From Armillaria gallica (taxonomy: Eukaryota > Basidiomycota > Agaricomycetes > Agaricales > Physalacriaceae), in the NCBI GenBank assembly GCA_037576215.1, contig JBANDB010000012.1, positions 2,108,001-2,172,000 on the forward strand: a DNA stretch of 64,000 nt. Reading direction: 5' to 3'. Positions 37,477 through 49,610 of this stretch are shown here, piece after piece. Position 1 is the first letter of the stretch, and every line of letters starts with the position of its first letter. The translations under genes were made by a program, and so were the position numbers. The notes below the pieces were generated by a model. It was not told the DNA's origin and did no database searches. It saw nothing but the letters and a program-made list of their open reading frames with translations.

Positions 37477-39377
37477 ATGCTATCGCAAACCATAGTCGCC
37501 GTTCCATCCTTAGGAATGACTCTTGGGGTAGTTTACATCTGTGGAACGATAGCCGCCATGCAAGTGGGATCTGTCTCCGTCTTTCTCTTCACTAACACCA
37601 TAGCAGCCTTTTCGGCATAACATATACACAAGTTGCCAAATATTACAAGAAATATCCTGACGACTGGTGGATATTTCGATACTCCGTATGCCAGATATCC
37701 GGCGAAAGTTTGATTTTTTAGCTCATCCATTAGGTCGGCATACTGTGGTACGTACGAGTCCATCTTGCGACAAGAGTTATCAGCGATCACAATAGTTACC
37801 CAGGATCTTCGATGCCTTTCATGTCGTTCTGAGCATCCATATGATTTACCATTATCTAATCGACTTGTTCGGTGACTATGATGGGCTATACCATATCGTT
37901 TGGTATGTGATGAATCAGATACTAGGAACGTTCTATGGCCCTTACCGAATTTCCCGAACCAGGAGCTTTAAGGTACATCTCGGTCTCAATTTCTTCGTCG
38001 GAATAGTGCCTAATCACTACACATCGTTAGCTTCAATTACCGACCGCCGTTCGTCGTTTACCTACTGAGCTGATATGCTCCGAAGCTGAAATCCGCATTC
38101 CCAGATGGTCATCGTCGTAGGTGTCCAAGGGTATGTTTCCTGATTGTTCGTACATGTATTCACTGATGTACCACACAGCATATACACCATTCGGATCTGG
38201 AAACGTTCGTATTTTCTGCCTCTAATTGCAGCAAAGCCTATCTCCAGTCTTTTATAGTTGGCCGTTATTTCCATCGGATTCTCCCTTGGATTGTGGTACG
38301 CACTGTCCATCGGCCTGAAGATCTGTTCCTAATGATGCACTGACAGGTTCTTACCTTCATAGTAGCTTTCGGTGAGCAACCCCATCCGAGTCTCTGGCTT
38401 TTCTAGTTTGATTCACAGCGTATCCAGGAAATGGAATTTGTAGCTATCATTCATCATTCAATTGTATTTCTCTCACGCGAGATCATTAGTTTCGGTCTAT
38501 GCTGTGTAAACTGCGTCATTTCCATCCGTGAATTCACTTCGAGCGCTTATATCAATCTGAATAGATACTCCATATCCGATTTCAAGGCGTTACCGGGCGT
38601 CGAGGTATATTGCATATGACTCTGAGCATGAATCCAGTCATCCGAAACACCCTCTAGGAATCAATTTGCGTCATTCACACGATTCCACCATTTTCTGATT
38701 TCATCATCGCGTTGTCTATGTGCTACTACCTGCGCAAAAGCAGGCGAGCATACGGCCTCTCCAAGTAAGTAGTTCGTAATACGGATTGCTTATACGTTAA
38801 GCTGCTGTAGAGCATCCGATAAGCTTCTTGGTATAATGCGCCTCGGTGTTATATCAGGCCTGGCTACAAGGTCAACACGTTTCTTCGAACTTTGAACTAT
38901 ATGGAAACTCAGAAACATACAGCATATGCTCTCTACTAATTCTAATCACAGTACGGATGGTTATTATATGATATTTCCCGACAACCTGACTTTGAACCCC
39001 AGTACCTGGCGTGGCCGAACACTCTCATCTTCTTTGGCATTGATTTAATCCTTCCAAAACGTGGGTCTCCAAATTTTTTGGGAATTCATGACTGATCTAA
39101 TGCCTTGAAGTCTACATCAACTCGCTACTTGCTATGTACGTGTTACCTGTGCTTGACCGTCATTAGAAAGTGAACACTCCTAGGTTAAACTCCCGGATAG
39201 CTCGGACAAACGATTCATCGGACGAATCAAAAGCCGTCGCTCTCACATACAACAACTCTGGTACTGAAGTCGCAGTACGTAGACATTATTTTGACGTCAT
39301 TTGTTGATCTGATACTTATTCTTTAGCACATCAGTATTCCAATGGAGAGTAGTGTTTCTTTGGATCACGCAAAGTAG
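37477..39377 (+). CDS. DUF6534 seven-transmembrane protein, copy 1
   Basis: Member of a large basidiomycete family of predicted seven-helix membrane proteins; function unknown. The start at 37477 gives MLSQTIVAVPSLGMTLGVVYICGTIAAM. Then follow FGITYTQVAKYYKKYPDDWWIFRYSVGILW, FDAFHVVLSIHMIYHYLIDLFGDYDGLYHIVW, YTIRIWKRSYFLPLI, DFIIALSMCYYLRKSRRAYGLSK, LGIMRLGVISGLATR and YINSLLAMLNSRIARTNDSSDESKAVALTY, ending HISIPMESSVSLDHAK. The family hallmarks YYxxYPxDWWxxRYSV, FHVxLSxHxxYHYL and LNSR are all present. There are many short introns. Parts between 38,070 and 38,600 were not resolved into a continuous frame, so internal damage cannot be excluded. Confidence 0.75.
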
Positions 39378-40392
39378 AATTTAGATTTTCAAACAAATAG
39401 TAGGTGTATGAATCCACGCTCAGAATTACTTACTTCTTCTCAACTGCGAACGAGGTGTAAATAAAATGTGAATGTCAAACCCAAAGGTATATATAGCAGC
39501 TTGGAGACGACTGACACCGTGGCGGCCATAGTCTTGGGGCGCCAATCAAAGATCGAACGGCTGGACCCACTCGTCTGTCTTTTGGAGCAAGATATCAAGG
39601 CTCTCGTTCTATCGTGTACTGGGATGGTTCTGTCTGGGGCACTCAAGAGGAAGATCTGGTCGGCTGAGGATTGGTTGATCCCAGAAGAGGTCAAGATATT
39701 ATAGGCATAGGCCAACGTTGTGATCTAAACTCCGCTGAGGTGGGTCAGGAAGAACTCTTGATTATCGATGATGCCGTTAATCTCTCCTTTCCCGCACCTG
39801 TTTATCAGAAGATTCTTCCACCAATCATGACAGGGCACGTTTACAGTCGATGTTGACGAGTACGTCTCCTTGACCACCCCCAGTTCTGTGCGGCATGTTT
39901 TCCGGGGGATACCCGGAGGACATGACACTGAGATTTTTGGTGCAAGACGGCCGCCTGTAGCCCACTTCCATTCCGCAATCCGAGCTACAGCAGGACTTTT
40001 TCGAACGAACAAAATTAGCAGACACCGAAAGGTCAGGGAGATTTTCGACTCGTGACGGGGGCATCTAGGGAATAAGAAGCTACTTTCGATGTTCTGTTTG
40101 GATAACTGGAGGTCGAATGGGATAATTGAGGGTGATATCGTCAAGTTCAAGACCCTTCTTCCCACAGCCTATTCTGGTGGCAGTTTCAATATGAACTTGA
40201 CAATGCGTTGACCAGTGATGGACGTGTTGAAACTGTCATTCAGCCATTCAGATCGATTGTCGTGATGTGGTGCCGATCGGCCTTCCGGGGCATCTGTGCA
40301 CCTTCTTTCAAGTCTCGCACGATGATTGTCAGGAATACTTATATGTATGGCAGATTCTCTCCTCTCGAGATCGCCAAAACGCCCCGGATACA
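39378..40392. other. Spacer between DUF6534 genes with a block repeated at 42.5 kb
   Basis: No gene recognised. The stretch around 39,530-39,650 (GCGCCAA..., GCTCTCGTTCTATCGTGTACTGGGATGG) is similar to 42,480-42,605 (GCGCCAA..., GCTCTCATTCTTGTCGTATATTGGAATGG). The block occurs once after each DUF6534 gene. Confidence 0.5.
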
Positions 40393-41774
40393 ATGCTGCC
40401 CGTACCCGTAGGTTATCCCATAGAACGGCTGTAAGCTATAATCTTGAAGCTGAGTGATACTTACTGAAGCGACTCATTTCAGCTCTGGACCTTTGGTTCG
40501 TCAAGTTTTTGCATCAGGTCTGTTAAGTCTCTAACACGGCCATTCAGCTCATTGCTTCTCTCTTGCATTGGGGACTCTTCGGGACTCTTTCCGTGCAGCT
40601 ATGTGCGTCACTCATTCTTCACTGGAAACATTGTTCCTGATGCATTCTCATTAGATCTGTACTATCTAGCCTTTCCGAATGACAGACGATTCACAAAATG
40701 CCTCGTCTATGGCATTTACAGTATCGAATTCGTTCAGATGGTGCTCGTCACCCACGACGCCTTTGAAATATTCGGTTACGGCTTTGGGGATATCGATGCC
40801 ATCATCGAAATCCATTTCGATTGGCTCACTGGACCCATCATAAGCTCCATTGGTACATACAGTACCTTCTGTCCGGTTCTTGTTACTTACTATGCGTACA
40901 GCGTCTTTCGTCGGACAGGTTTTCTATGCATACCGAATCTTCATATTGTCAAAGTCACGAATCCTTCCCATATTCGTCGCCTGTGTTTGTTGTGGTGCTT
41001 TTTTCCGTGACATTCTAGCTCATTTATTTACAGGTATCCGTGACCAGTTCTGCAGCAGCTATAGTCACAGGCGTCTACTCTTTCGAAGCGGGAAACATTA
41101 TTGAACTTAACACCAAGAAGGTGTCCATCTGCGTCGGGGTAAGTAACTTTAAACTGGCTATGTGTCCATGTTCATCGTGATGATCCATGAATAGATTTGG
41201 TGTGGTGCCTCTGCTCTGTGTGATATCATCATCGCTATCTGTATGACTTACTACGTGAGCTCTTTCTCCCTTTCAGCCATCCTCCTTGATGTCGATACCG
41301 TTTTATAGCTTATGCGCAGCAATACTGGTTTCCGTCAGACCCAAATTCTGATCACGAGGCTAATTCGTCTCACTGTTGAAACGGGAACTGTGACCGGTGC
41401 TTACTCCTTACCATCCAAATTCATCACAATATTAACGTCGTTTACACTTAGCTGTTTTCGCTCTGCTCAACCTTATCCTCTTCTTTGCATTCCCCCATCA
41501 GACTTTCTACACGCCGCCCACCCTGCTCATGCCCAAGTTGTATGCTAATACCATTTATATGGTACTGAATTCGCGAATCCGAATTATGGGAGGACGGGAT
41601 ACCTATTTAGCTTCCACTGATATACACGTCACGACCACTATGATACAGGATACTAATTCCCAATCAACCCAGAGCACACATCAGACGTATGGAATGCAAG
41701 AACAAGTCCCAGTGTGTGCGATAACTAAAGAGGTATTCAATGATGATTCTGAGATGGGTCGAATGAATCATTGA
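40393..41774 (+). CDS. DUF6534 seven-transmembrane protein, copy 2
   Basis: The start at 40393 gives MLPVPVGYPIERL. After a GTAAGC...CAG intron come SGPL and LIASLLHWGLFGTLSVQLYLYYLAFPNDRRFTKCLVYGIY, HDAFEIFGYGFGDIDAIIEIHFDWLTGPIISSI, ASFVGQVFYAYRIFILSKSRILPIFVAC, VTSSAAAIVTGVYSF, IWCGASALCDIIIAICMTYY, QTQILITRLIRLTVETGTVTA, ALLNLILFFAFPHQTF, and a final LYANTIYMVLNSRIRIMGGRD followed by a Thr/Ser/Gln-rich cytosolic tail ending GRMNH at 41774. Seven hydrophobic segments can be counted. All the splice junctions I followed keep frame, so this copy looks intact. It diverges strongly from copy 1, so the pair is an old duplication. Confidence 0.85.
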
Positions 41775-42932
41775 ATGTCAGTCGTTGTGATTCATGTGCT
41801 TCATCGGAGCTGATTTTCTTAAGGATAAACCGCAGGACAAAAGCATTGAATCGTAACTGTTAGCAGAGTACTTTTTTGAGCTCACATCACCGTAATTTGT
41901 TTGTTGTCGTATTATAAATGCACTTGGATGTACTGGCGCATCGCTCCACCGTTTATAGTGGAATCCGTCCTGAGACGCGAGATAGTCGAATAACAGTGGA
42001 TACGCCGGCCCTCGCCAAAGTTCATACTCGCAACATGATTTCAAAATTGCTTCACAGGACTGGAAGCGAGTTTCTATCTCTAGCATTATCTCCTTAGTCT
42101 TCGTCACTAGCAGGATCGACAGGGCCGCAGAAAGTCACAGAGATGAGCAGGAGATGCTTCGACATTGCGAGCTGGGAATGATTCTGATTTCACATTACTT
42201 CGAGATTCAGTGAATAATACATCGTTCCCTGACCGTGGAAAAGGGTCTCCCAGAATGCTAAAGGGAGACGAAAGGAACAGGATATATCCTGAACGAAATT
42301 CATCCGTGGAACTCACTAAAGAAAACGCCGATTGGTCCTCCGCTGTGCCACCACTGCAATTATATATAAATCCCTAGCCAGAATTACTCATCGAAATCAG
42401 TATTGAGTGAGGTGAGTCGAAGTGATTGAATGCCAGATCAAAGGCGCTTTTGAATAGGACAGACTTTCATGGAGATAGCCTTGGCGCCAAAATGATTTCT
42501 AGTCGCGTCAAGAGGGAAGGGTTGGTTCAAATCATGGGACTTGGACAACAAGACAGAGAAGCTCTCATTCTTGTCGTATATTGGAATGGTACTGTGGCAC
42601 AATGTTGATGTTGAAATTGCTTCGCTATCAGCAACAGAACCGTGGCATACTCTGACTGACCAGAGGTACTAACAATCTCGAGTTGTGAGAGTATTAATTT
42701 TGTGCCAAATAAGCATCTGTATTCATAGGAAAATATCGTCCGTGAAAAAGGTCAGGGTCATCAACCAGAAGCGAGAGCAGACTGTATCGAGGGAGACGAG
42801 AATATTGTGGGCAGTATAGGGATCGTTTGACGTCCGGCACAAGTCTCTCGGGAAGGAGATTAAGGAATCTTGATTGCATTTCTACTGTCTACATCCGAGT
42901 GGCAGTAGAGGGCAATACCATGGCAGGGACAC
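41775..42932. other. Intergenic, no gene recognised
   Basis: Holds the second copy of the block described at 39,530 (here about 42,480-42,605). A minus-strand open frame at 42107-41778 has no recognisable motif. Homology to STAND copy A begins only at about 42,885. Confidence 0.45.
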
Positions 42933-45900
42933 TCAGATACCGTTTCTAGAATTACTCTGTTCTCCCCCCTCCCATGGATGTGGTGTGGAGTCGTATGGTC
43001 GAATCGCAGCTTTTTTCGACGTGATAACGGTGAATGGCTCCCCCGAACCTTGACTTGATACCACCGTCATCAAATGCGACGTGCGAGGCGCAATCTTATC
43101 GTTCTTGATAATAAGTTCGTACGGTGTAGAGCCTTTCAAATCCTGCACGCGGACGTCAGCACCATAGCTGAGCAGTAATTCCAAGATAGTATGCCCAACG
43201 CTGGCAGCCCCCTTGGGAAACTGCCTGCGATTACAAAGGGGACCCGTGGCACGAGCTAGGATATGGAGAGGCGTCTTTCCCTCGTTGTCGCGGGCATTGA
43301 CGTTCAAGCGGTATTTCAGCAGTGTATTTGCCGTTCGAACTAGATTCCTGAAGAATCGGCTCTTCTCAAGTAGGAGGTGCAGAGGTGTTCTACCCTTCAC
43401 ATCTTGAGCATTTGGGTTTGCACCACCATCCAGAAGCATCTTCAAAACATCGTTATCTGGCATCTCGTTGTTCATCAGAACGTGAAGGCATGTTTCACCG
43501 TTCTCGTTTGAGATGTTTAGATCACCGTGTTTGACGAGGATCTGCAGTGTTGGCTTATCAACCCAGCCACACCTTGACGCACAATGGAGAGCCGTCTCTC
43601 CTTGGACATCACATATATTTGGGTTTGCTCCTCTTTGAAGGAGTAACTGGATAGGCGACTCGGGGTGGAAATGGTCCGGCATGAACCGATATCCTGCCTC
43701 TTGTATGGCAATATATTGCAACGCCGTGCGACCGCGTTCATCGACAGCGTTGACGTCTGCGTTTGCTTCGAGAAGCAGCTGTATGCAGCTGTATCTGTTA
43801 TCGGCGACTGGTAGACATCTGAAAAAACGACCTGCAGCGTAATGGAGCGGTGCCCGACCAGATTTGTCGCGTTTCATGGCGCTAAACCCGTTGTGGGTAA
43901 GCAGATGGCCCATGATATTAGAGCAATATAGACCTGCTGCGATGTGTACTGCTGTATGGGATCCAAGGTCAACTTTGTCACTACGACTATTCCGTATTAG
44001 ATAGAGGTATTTCCCATGCAACAGCACTCACTGTAATATACATTGAATAGGCGAAGTCCTCATAGACAACACTGTAAGAAAGCTTTGTGTCAAGCTCCCT
44101 AATTCAGGATTATCCTTGTCGTCTGCATTGCACAGATGTAACAGGAGACTAGGACTCCGAACATATTCTGATAACTCGGGGCATGGATCGGGCTCGTCAG
44201 CCCTCCTTGCAAGTAAGGACAAAGACTTGAAGCATGACTGAAAGATTATGTGGTGTGGGAAAGACAGAGAACGGAATAAGAAGAATGTGGACAAATGTGG
44301 AGAGGATTGCATTTCATCGGAGTTGCCGCTCGAGGGGTTCACCAGAAAGTCTTTCACAGATGTGTGAATGAACTGTATGGTGGGCACCGTTTTGGAATCC
44401 TTGTCCTTCGAATGTGGAGTAGCGGTGAACTCAACGAGATTGGCACAGTCCGAAATCAAACCGTTGCGATTTGTTACCACCATCGACGAGTCCCAATGAT
44501 CGGACATTTCATCAACCGCTATGGCGTGGCGAACTAGCTCAACATTCAACCCGGGGGAACCAGCGCATATCAGCCATCGAAAGACGCCTTGTACACGTTT
44601 TCGACGCTTGTCATCAAGATGGTATATGTGGTCAAGAGACCGAATATAAGTCGCATCTAGACTCCGTGGCAGCTCCTGCAGTGACGTTCGGATGTCATGG
44701 TCAGTGCGTTGTTCGGCGAGGTGTTGAACCTGCAGTCGCACCCAGAGGAACCTACATGGAAACCATAATCAGTATCTCTTGTGGACAAGACGGAAAAATC
44801 GTTAATTACATTCCCTCGGCGCTTCTGATCAGTGTCTCGACGATTTCGTTCTGGAGGGAGAGGTCTCTGACCTCAATCACTGGCCCAAAGTCACGGTTCG
44901 GGTTGGCCTCGTCATCAGCAGTGACGATACACTGTCGTATATACTGTTCGATGTCCGGATTTACGTCGCAGCCAGTCACCGCTATTGATTGGGCACGTCC
45001 CTCGAAGGCTCGCTGAATAAGAGGAGCGTTAGGGCGAGTTGTAACTAAGATTGACGCCTTGCTAGATAGCAAGACCAGAACTGGGAGTAGATGCTGCAAA
45101 GCAACGGCGGGACACTCATCAAGCGCATCAATGACAATGTAAGCTCGGGCCAGACTCCCCAACACGATGTTGAGCAGTACTTTCAGGTCCGACATTGTCA
45201 CAGGAAGGACGCGTTGTGTCAGAGCCTTAATATCGGGTGAATTAGCCGGGAGGAGGGATATGAGCTGATAAAGTATCGTTCCCAGAATGTTTAAAGGGTC
45301 GGTTTTACTTGTCTGGTCATGATCACAATAGAAATATGCGACTGCGATGTTGGTATTGACGTTCTCCATGCATTTGAGATCGTTTACGACGACCGAGCTA
45401 ACGAGGTAATATTCAAAGTAAGCTCGTGCAATCGGCATATCCTAGAATCCTGACTTACGCTAATACTGTCTTGCCTATTCCGACTGCGCATGATAACGAG
45501 TGAGATCAGGAATCAGCACCAGAGATAATTATGACGCCGTACGTTTTCCACGAACCCATAGCAGATGCAGCGCAGGATCGTCTATTTTGTGCTGGCATGT
45601 CCGCCAGAGCTGATAGGACTTTGTGCGTAAGAGCCATTGTCCCGGGGCCGGACGACCAGAAAATACGGCCATGCAAGATTCGTGCTTGTCTTGATACTCG
45701 ATGTGGGGAACAATTTCGAGAAGTCTTTGCTTCCTGCGCTCTATAACTGTTTTCTATATCGGAACTACTACGACGGATGACTGGACGTACCCAATTCATT
45801 ATGCTCGTCCTTCTTTATGGCTTTTTCCCGATCTTCATTAGCGTTCTGGCGCTGGTTATGTTCCCTGATTTGTCTCTCAATGCTAACCTTACTTTCCAAA

Positions 45901-46695
45901 TTCACCGTCGTTGCCTGGAATTTTTGAATCACCGCATCTAATTTTGAAGTGATCCAGGGATTTAGAGACCTTATAAATATGTGAACAAAACCTGCGTGAA
46001 GAACACATTAGGAGCCGATTTTAATCACAATGGAAAACTGGAAAAGATACTTCTTGGCATTTGACCAGGACCGTAAAAGCAACGGTGTACGACCTTGCAC
46101 ACACCTAAAATTGCACCATATACGTCTGCTAGGGCCTGTGTGGCCAATTTAGTAGTGGAGATATAGCTATATGAGTGCCGTACCGTCTGGACTACATCCG
46201 AGTCCTGGTATAATAGAGTAGCGTATTGGTGGTAGGAATGGAGATCCCGGGAAATAACCTCTAGAACTGAAACAATCTTGTTGAAGTAGCGCGAGTGACC
46301 GGATAGAGTCTGGAGTAACAGAGCAAAACTTTAGCCGCCACGAGGACTCGAAGTGTAACGGGGAGATGACCAACCTCGATGATGAACCTAATGCATCCCC
46401 AGACTATTCCCCCAATTTCTGGATGGGAGGAAACACCCTGATCTACGGCGGTAAAAAATTGTCGAAGTGGTTCAATGATCTTTGAGTTCCAGTAGTCCAC
46501 AGATCGATGCAATTTACTGGTTTTTTGATACGCATTTTGTTGTCCTCGAATGAAGTCAACAATCTCTTGCGGATCAGACGCTTGAAACCATGGCAACCCG
46601 GGTTTAACACCAAGATTATCTAGATGTTTTTGTAGAGCGAGCTCGAAGGCTTTGTTGCGTACACGAGGTACAGATTGAAGGCCAGGTGGTAGCAT
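42933..46695 (-). CDS. NACHT-ankyrin STAND protein, copy B
   Basis: Same architecture as copy A without the transposon. N-terminal segment from 46695 (ALQKHLDNLGVKPGLPWFQ, SVDYWNSKIIEPLRQFFTAVDQGV), then after an intron TLSGHSRYFNKIVSVLEVIS. A coiled-coil linker lies at about 45,960-45,800 and a P-loop GIGKTVLA at about 45,470. Walker B-like VIDALDECPAVALQHLLPVL is followed by LVTTRPNAPLIQRAF (45,140-45,000). A helical region follows (RSLDATYIRSLDHIYHLDDKRRKRVQGVFRWLICAGSPGLNVELVRHAIAVDE). Ankyrin repeats run from 43,985 to 42,960 (GRAPLHYAAGR, GRTALQYIA, GETALHCASR, GETCLHVLM, GRTPLHLLL, GKTPLHILA, GSTPYELII). The NACHT-ankyrin junction near 44,030 splices in frame. The exon ending near 46,020 could not be joined with certainty, so intactness is likely but not proven. 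Confidence 0.8.
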
Positions 46696-47639
46696 CTTAG
46701 TAGGATAGAGAGTTCACGGAGATATAAAAGACGGTTGAATTTAGGTGCTGTACCTTCCTGAGAGCCGTGGAAGCAACGCATAGTGATTGGGAAGTGGGGT
46801 GGAAGATTCAGACAGCATAAGCCTAATCCGGTGACCCCTCGTTGCATTCATTGTGGAAGTATTTGTATGCGTAAGGGTCCTCCGCTGCTGTTGCTTCCAT
46901 ACAGGAGGTAACGCCATCGATGGGTGCCAACTACACATGTACACGTGTCGGGAGATCGCCTACGAGATCGCAGGCAACGGTGTTTACTGGGCTGTATTTG
47001 GCGACATAGGCCAGTTACATTTTTGGTTCTAGCAGTACCACAAAGACTTGAGGGAGCTCACATTTGGGAAAGCCTTGAGAGTTTACGGTCAATTTATAGT
47101 AGGCTAGAAGTAGTAGAACAGGACGAGCCGTTATCACGTGATGTGTCATGGTTCGTGTATCGGCGGATCTCGGGTTCTGACGCCTTACACCTAACCTATT
47201 CACCTCCCAGAAAACATCGTCGTCTCCGACAGGGCTGATCTAGCATCTTTCAGGTTAGCTCCCTTTTGTATCGTCCTGGAATGATCCGCTGGAATTGACC
47301 GCTGGTAGTCCGAAGAGGGGCGAATTCCATGCACGTCGTATCAAATTTAATGAGTAGAATATGCACCTGCCAAGTTCCAACGTAACGATTTTTCAAGCGA
47401 CTAATGCACCTCCATTGTCCACGACAGAGTCTATCTCACTTAGCTTGCTGCATGGAACATGGCAGCCCATTCCGATTGCGGGTCAAGACTCCCAGCAGCA
47501 AGCTTCAACAGCACAGTGAAAATCAAGTACTATGCATCATAATCCTGTGTTGTCGGTTGCCAGGGCCCAGCAGTGACTGTACTTCCTTATATTTTGATGT
47601 GCACCGGCCCCTCTGTCGACCGTGTGAGAAGAAGCAAGA
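46696..47639. other. Upstream region of STAND copy B and spacer
   Basis: 46,700-46,965 is shared with the upstream region of copy A (35,185-35,310). The rest shows no gene. Part of it (about 47,560-47,690) is similar to sequence just upstream of the helical-bundle/kinase-like gene at 55,150-55,020, so it is probably the old promoter and 5' UTR of the relic that follows. Confidence 0.45.
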
Positions 47640-49610
47640 CAGGCTGTTTCAACAGCATGTACAACCTCTTCTTCCGCAACTTCCACATCCGAGTCTCTGC
47701 GAATGGCGGTTCGACGAAAGAGATCTTTACCTTCGTCAAGAAGCAGGGCATTGAGACTGCCAGACCGCATCTGCAAGTTGTAAAGGTACGAGGTGACTAG
47801 AGGTGCTGATTGTACTCTAGGTGGTTGTCGAATCGTGATTCGCAGCATCTGGAAGATGTACAAATTACGGACAGATTATCCAACAGTATTCAACAATTTG
47901 AAGTGTATGTCCTTCTCTACCTTACATAGCCGTTCTTCCCACTTGACGTGATGATAGGGAGCTCCATGCCGTTCAAAAATTCGTCAAAAAGTATACATAC
48001 AAGATGATCCATCATTTCCTTTATTCGAAACCAGACAACCATGAGTTGCAACGCCTCGGAATACGGGTTGACGATACTCTGTTGCTCCTTCAAGTACTAC
48101 CGCACACTCTCGTCCCTTAGCGACTGTCTTAAAATCATGAGGTCACTTTTGCTTGAAGAAGTCTGCGACCGTAGTTATGTATCCCTACAGCGCATCGAGC
48201 AAACTGTTATGGGGCTTAAGAACAGCGTTAATCATACCCCGAGGCCCGTCGCCCGAAGGAGCATCGGTAAATGCAAGCTTTCTGGGGTTTTTTTTTTTTT
48301 TTTTTTTTTTTTTTTGATTCAATATTATTGTGCATTGGGGCGGGCCCCATGGCGCGACACTAATCTGTCTAGTCTACTCCGTCGGCTCCAAAAGCCCTGT
48401 AGACGGGCGCAATCCCCCCTACAGTCCAGAGTATCCTACTCTGTTTTTGATGGCCGCCGATTCATCCCTTCTCGCTCCGGCTTTTGTCGGTTTGGTGGCT
48501 TGCTCGCCCTACCATTAAGTACCAAAGGGCACCAGGAAGAAAATAGTAAACAGACAGCCTGTCTCGAATCTGTTACCCTTGTGCTTCTGTCTCGTGCTGC
48601 GCTGTTTTGTGTTCGCGTGGTCCCGAGACCATGGTTGCCGATTACCAGGGAATATCTTCAGGGTGGGGTGCTGGTTAAGCGTTTCGTGAGTGTCGTAATG
48701 TGTCGTGTCTTGGTGCGTTAAATAGGCTGAATAAATTAAGCGTTAGTCTGACTTTCCGGATAAACGTTACCCATGGTGGCTTGGAATCGCCGTGTCTTCC
48801 CTATATATTTCAGTAAGGCCTTGACGGTTGTTACGTTTTCCATCATGCTCCACATTGATGTTGCTCCTCTTCCCATCCCTTTCTTCATATCTGTTCGTAG
48901 ACTCTGATGCTTGGGGCATTCGAAGATGAAGTGATGAACGGTCTCCTTCACTTCTACTCCTTTGGCGTAGCAGCTTTCGCAGAAGGGGAAATCAGCTTTC
49001 TTGAAGCGGTGCAAATATGCGTTCAGTGGTATGTGACCTGTGCGCAATTGAATCAGTAGTGATGTCTGCCTTCTTAAGCTTTCTGGTTTCCTGACCAAGG
49101 CCGAGATATGTGCTCATGAAAACTGTAGCTTGAGCTAAGAGGTCATATCGCTCTCTGTGAAGAGATCGCCAACGGTCCAGGGTATAGCCTTCATAAGGCA
49201 GAAATTCGGGGAACAGCCATTGCCATCAAAGTGTTCACTGGCTGTAAAGCGAAATCAGTATGAAACCTGTGTCCTCACTTTAGGTGTGCTAAACCGTCGC
49301 AAGATGTGGGAAGCATCATTTAATTGGACTCAATTACTATGTACGCGACATTTTGATTCTGCATGTTTTGGTTGATAACCGTTCCATAGGTATCCTAACC
49401 GACCCCACGCTATCGGAATGTCAAGTTCTGACGAGCGCGCGGCCTTGTATTTGGTATATGATCTCGGTATAATTATCCCGGCTTCGAGTGAATGCACGAT
49501 TAATGGAGTATACAGATGTCAAGGACCATGTTGAAGGTGTTATCTTGTCATGGATACGCCCAGATGTTGACTAGATCATGTAAATGTGCGCCAGAATGGT
49601 GTGTATAGTG
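47640..49610 (+). pseudogene. Relic of the helical-bundle/kinase-like gene, copy D
   Basis: Plus-strand counterpart of the gene at 53223-55002. Matching pieces in order are KEIFTFVKKQGIETA (about 47,714), LSNSIQQFE then VQKFVKKYTYKMIHHFLYSKPDNHELQRLGIRVDDTL (about 47,875-48,085), NGPGYSLHKAEIRGTAIAIKVFTGCKAKS (about 49,168-49,250), YPNRPHAIGMSSSDE and LVYDLG (about 49,380-49,465). The position of the start ATG in the paralog is ACG here (about 47,714). The kinase-like Lys is present (AIKVF), unlike in the paralog. A LINE fragment is inserted at 48,286-49,075. Start loss, stops and the insertion mark it as non-functional. Confidence 0.75.
48286..49075 (-). mobile_element. 5'-truncated LINE (non-LTR retrotransposon) fragment
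   Basis: A run of 28 T (48288-48315), the poly(A) tail of a minus-strand element, marks its 3' end. The coding end (about 49,075 to a stop at 48,736) reads SLLIQLRTGHIPLNAYLHRF, FPFCESCYAKGVEVKETVHHFIFECPKH, a Cys/His-rich segment found near the C-terminus of many LINE polyproteins. It is flanked by an 11-bp direct repeat AAGCTTTCTGG at 48275-48285 and 49076-49086. Size and structure are those of a truncated target-primed insertion. Confidence 0.9.

Noticed and set aside
48041..48721. 226-codon plus-strand open frame with a poly-Phe run
   Set aside because: It crosses the border between the gene relic and the LINE, and the Phe run is the poly(A) tail of the LINE read in antisense.
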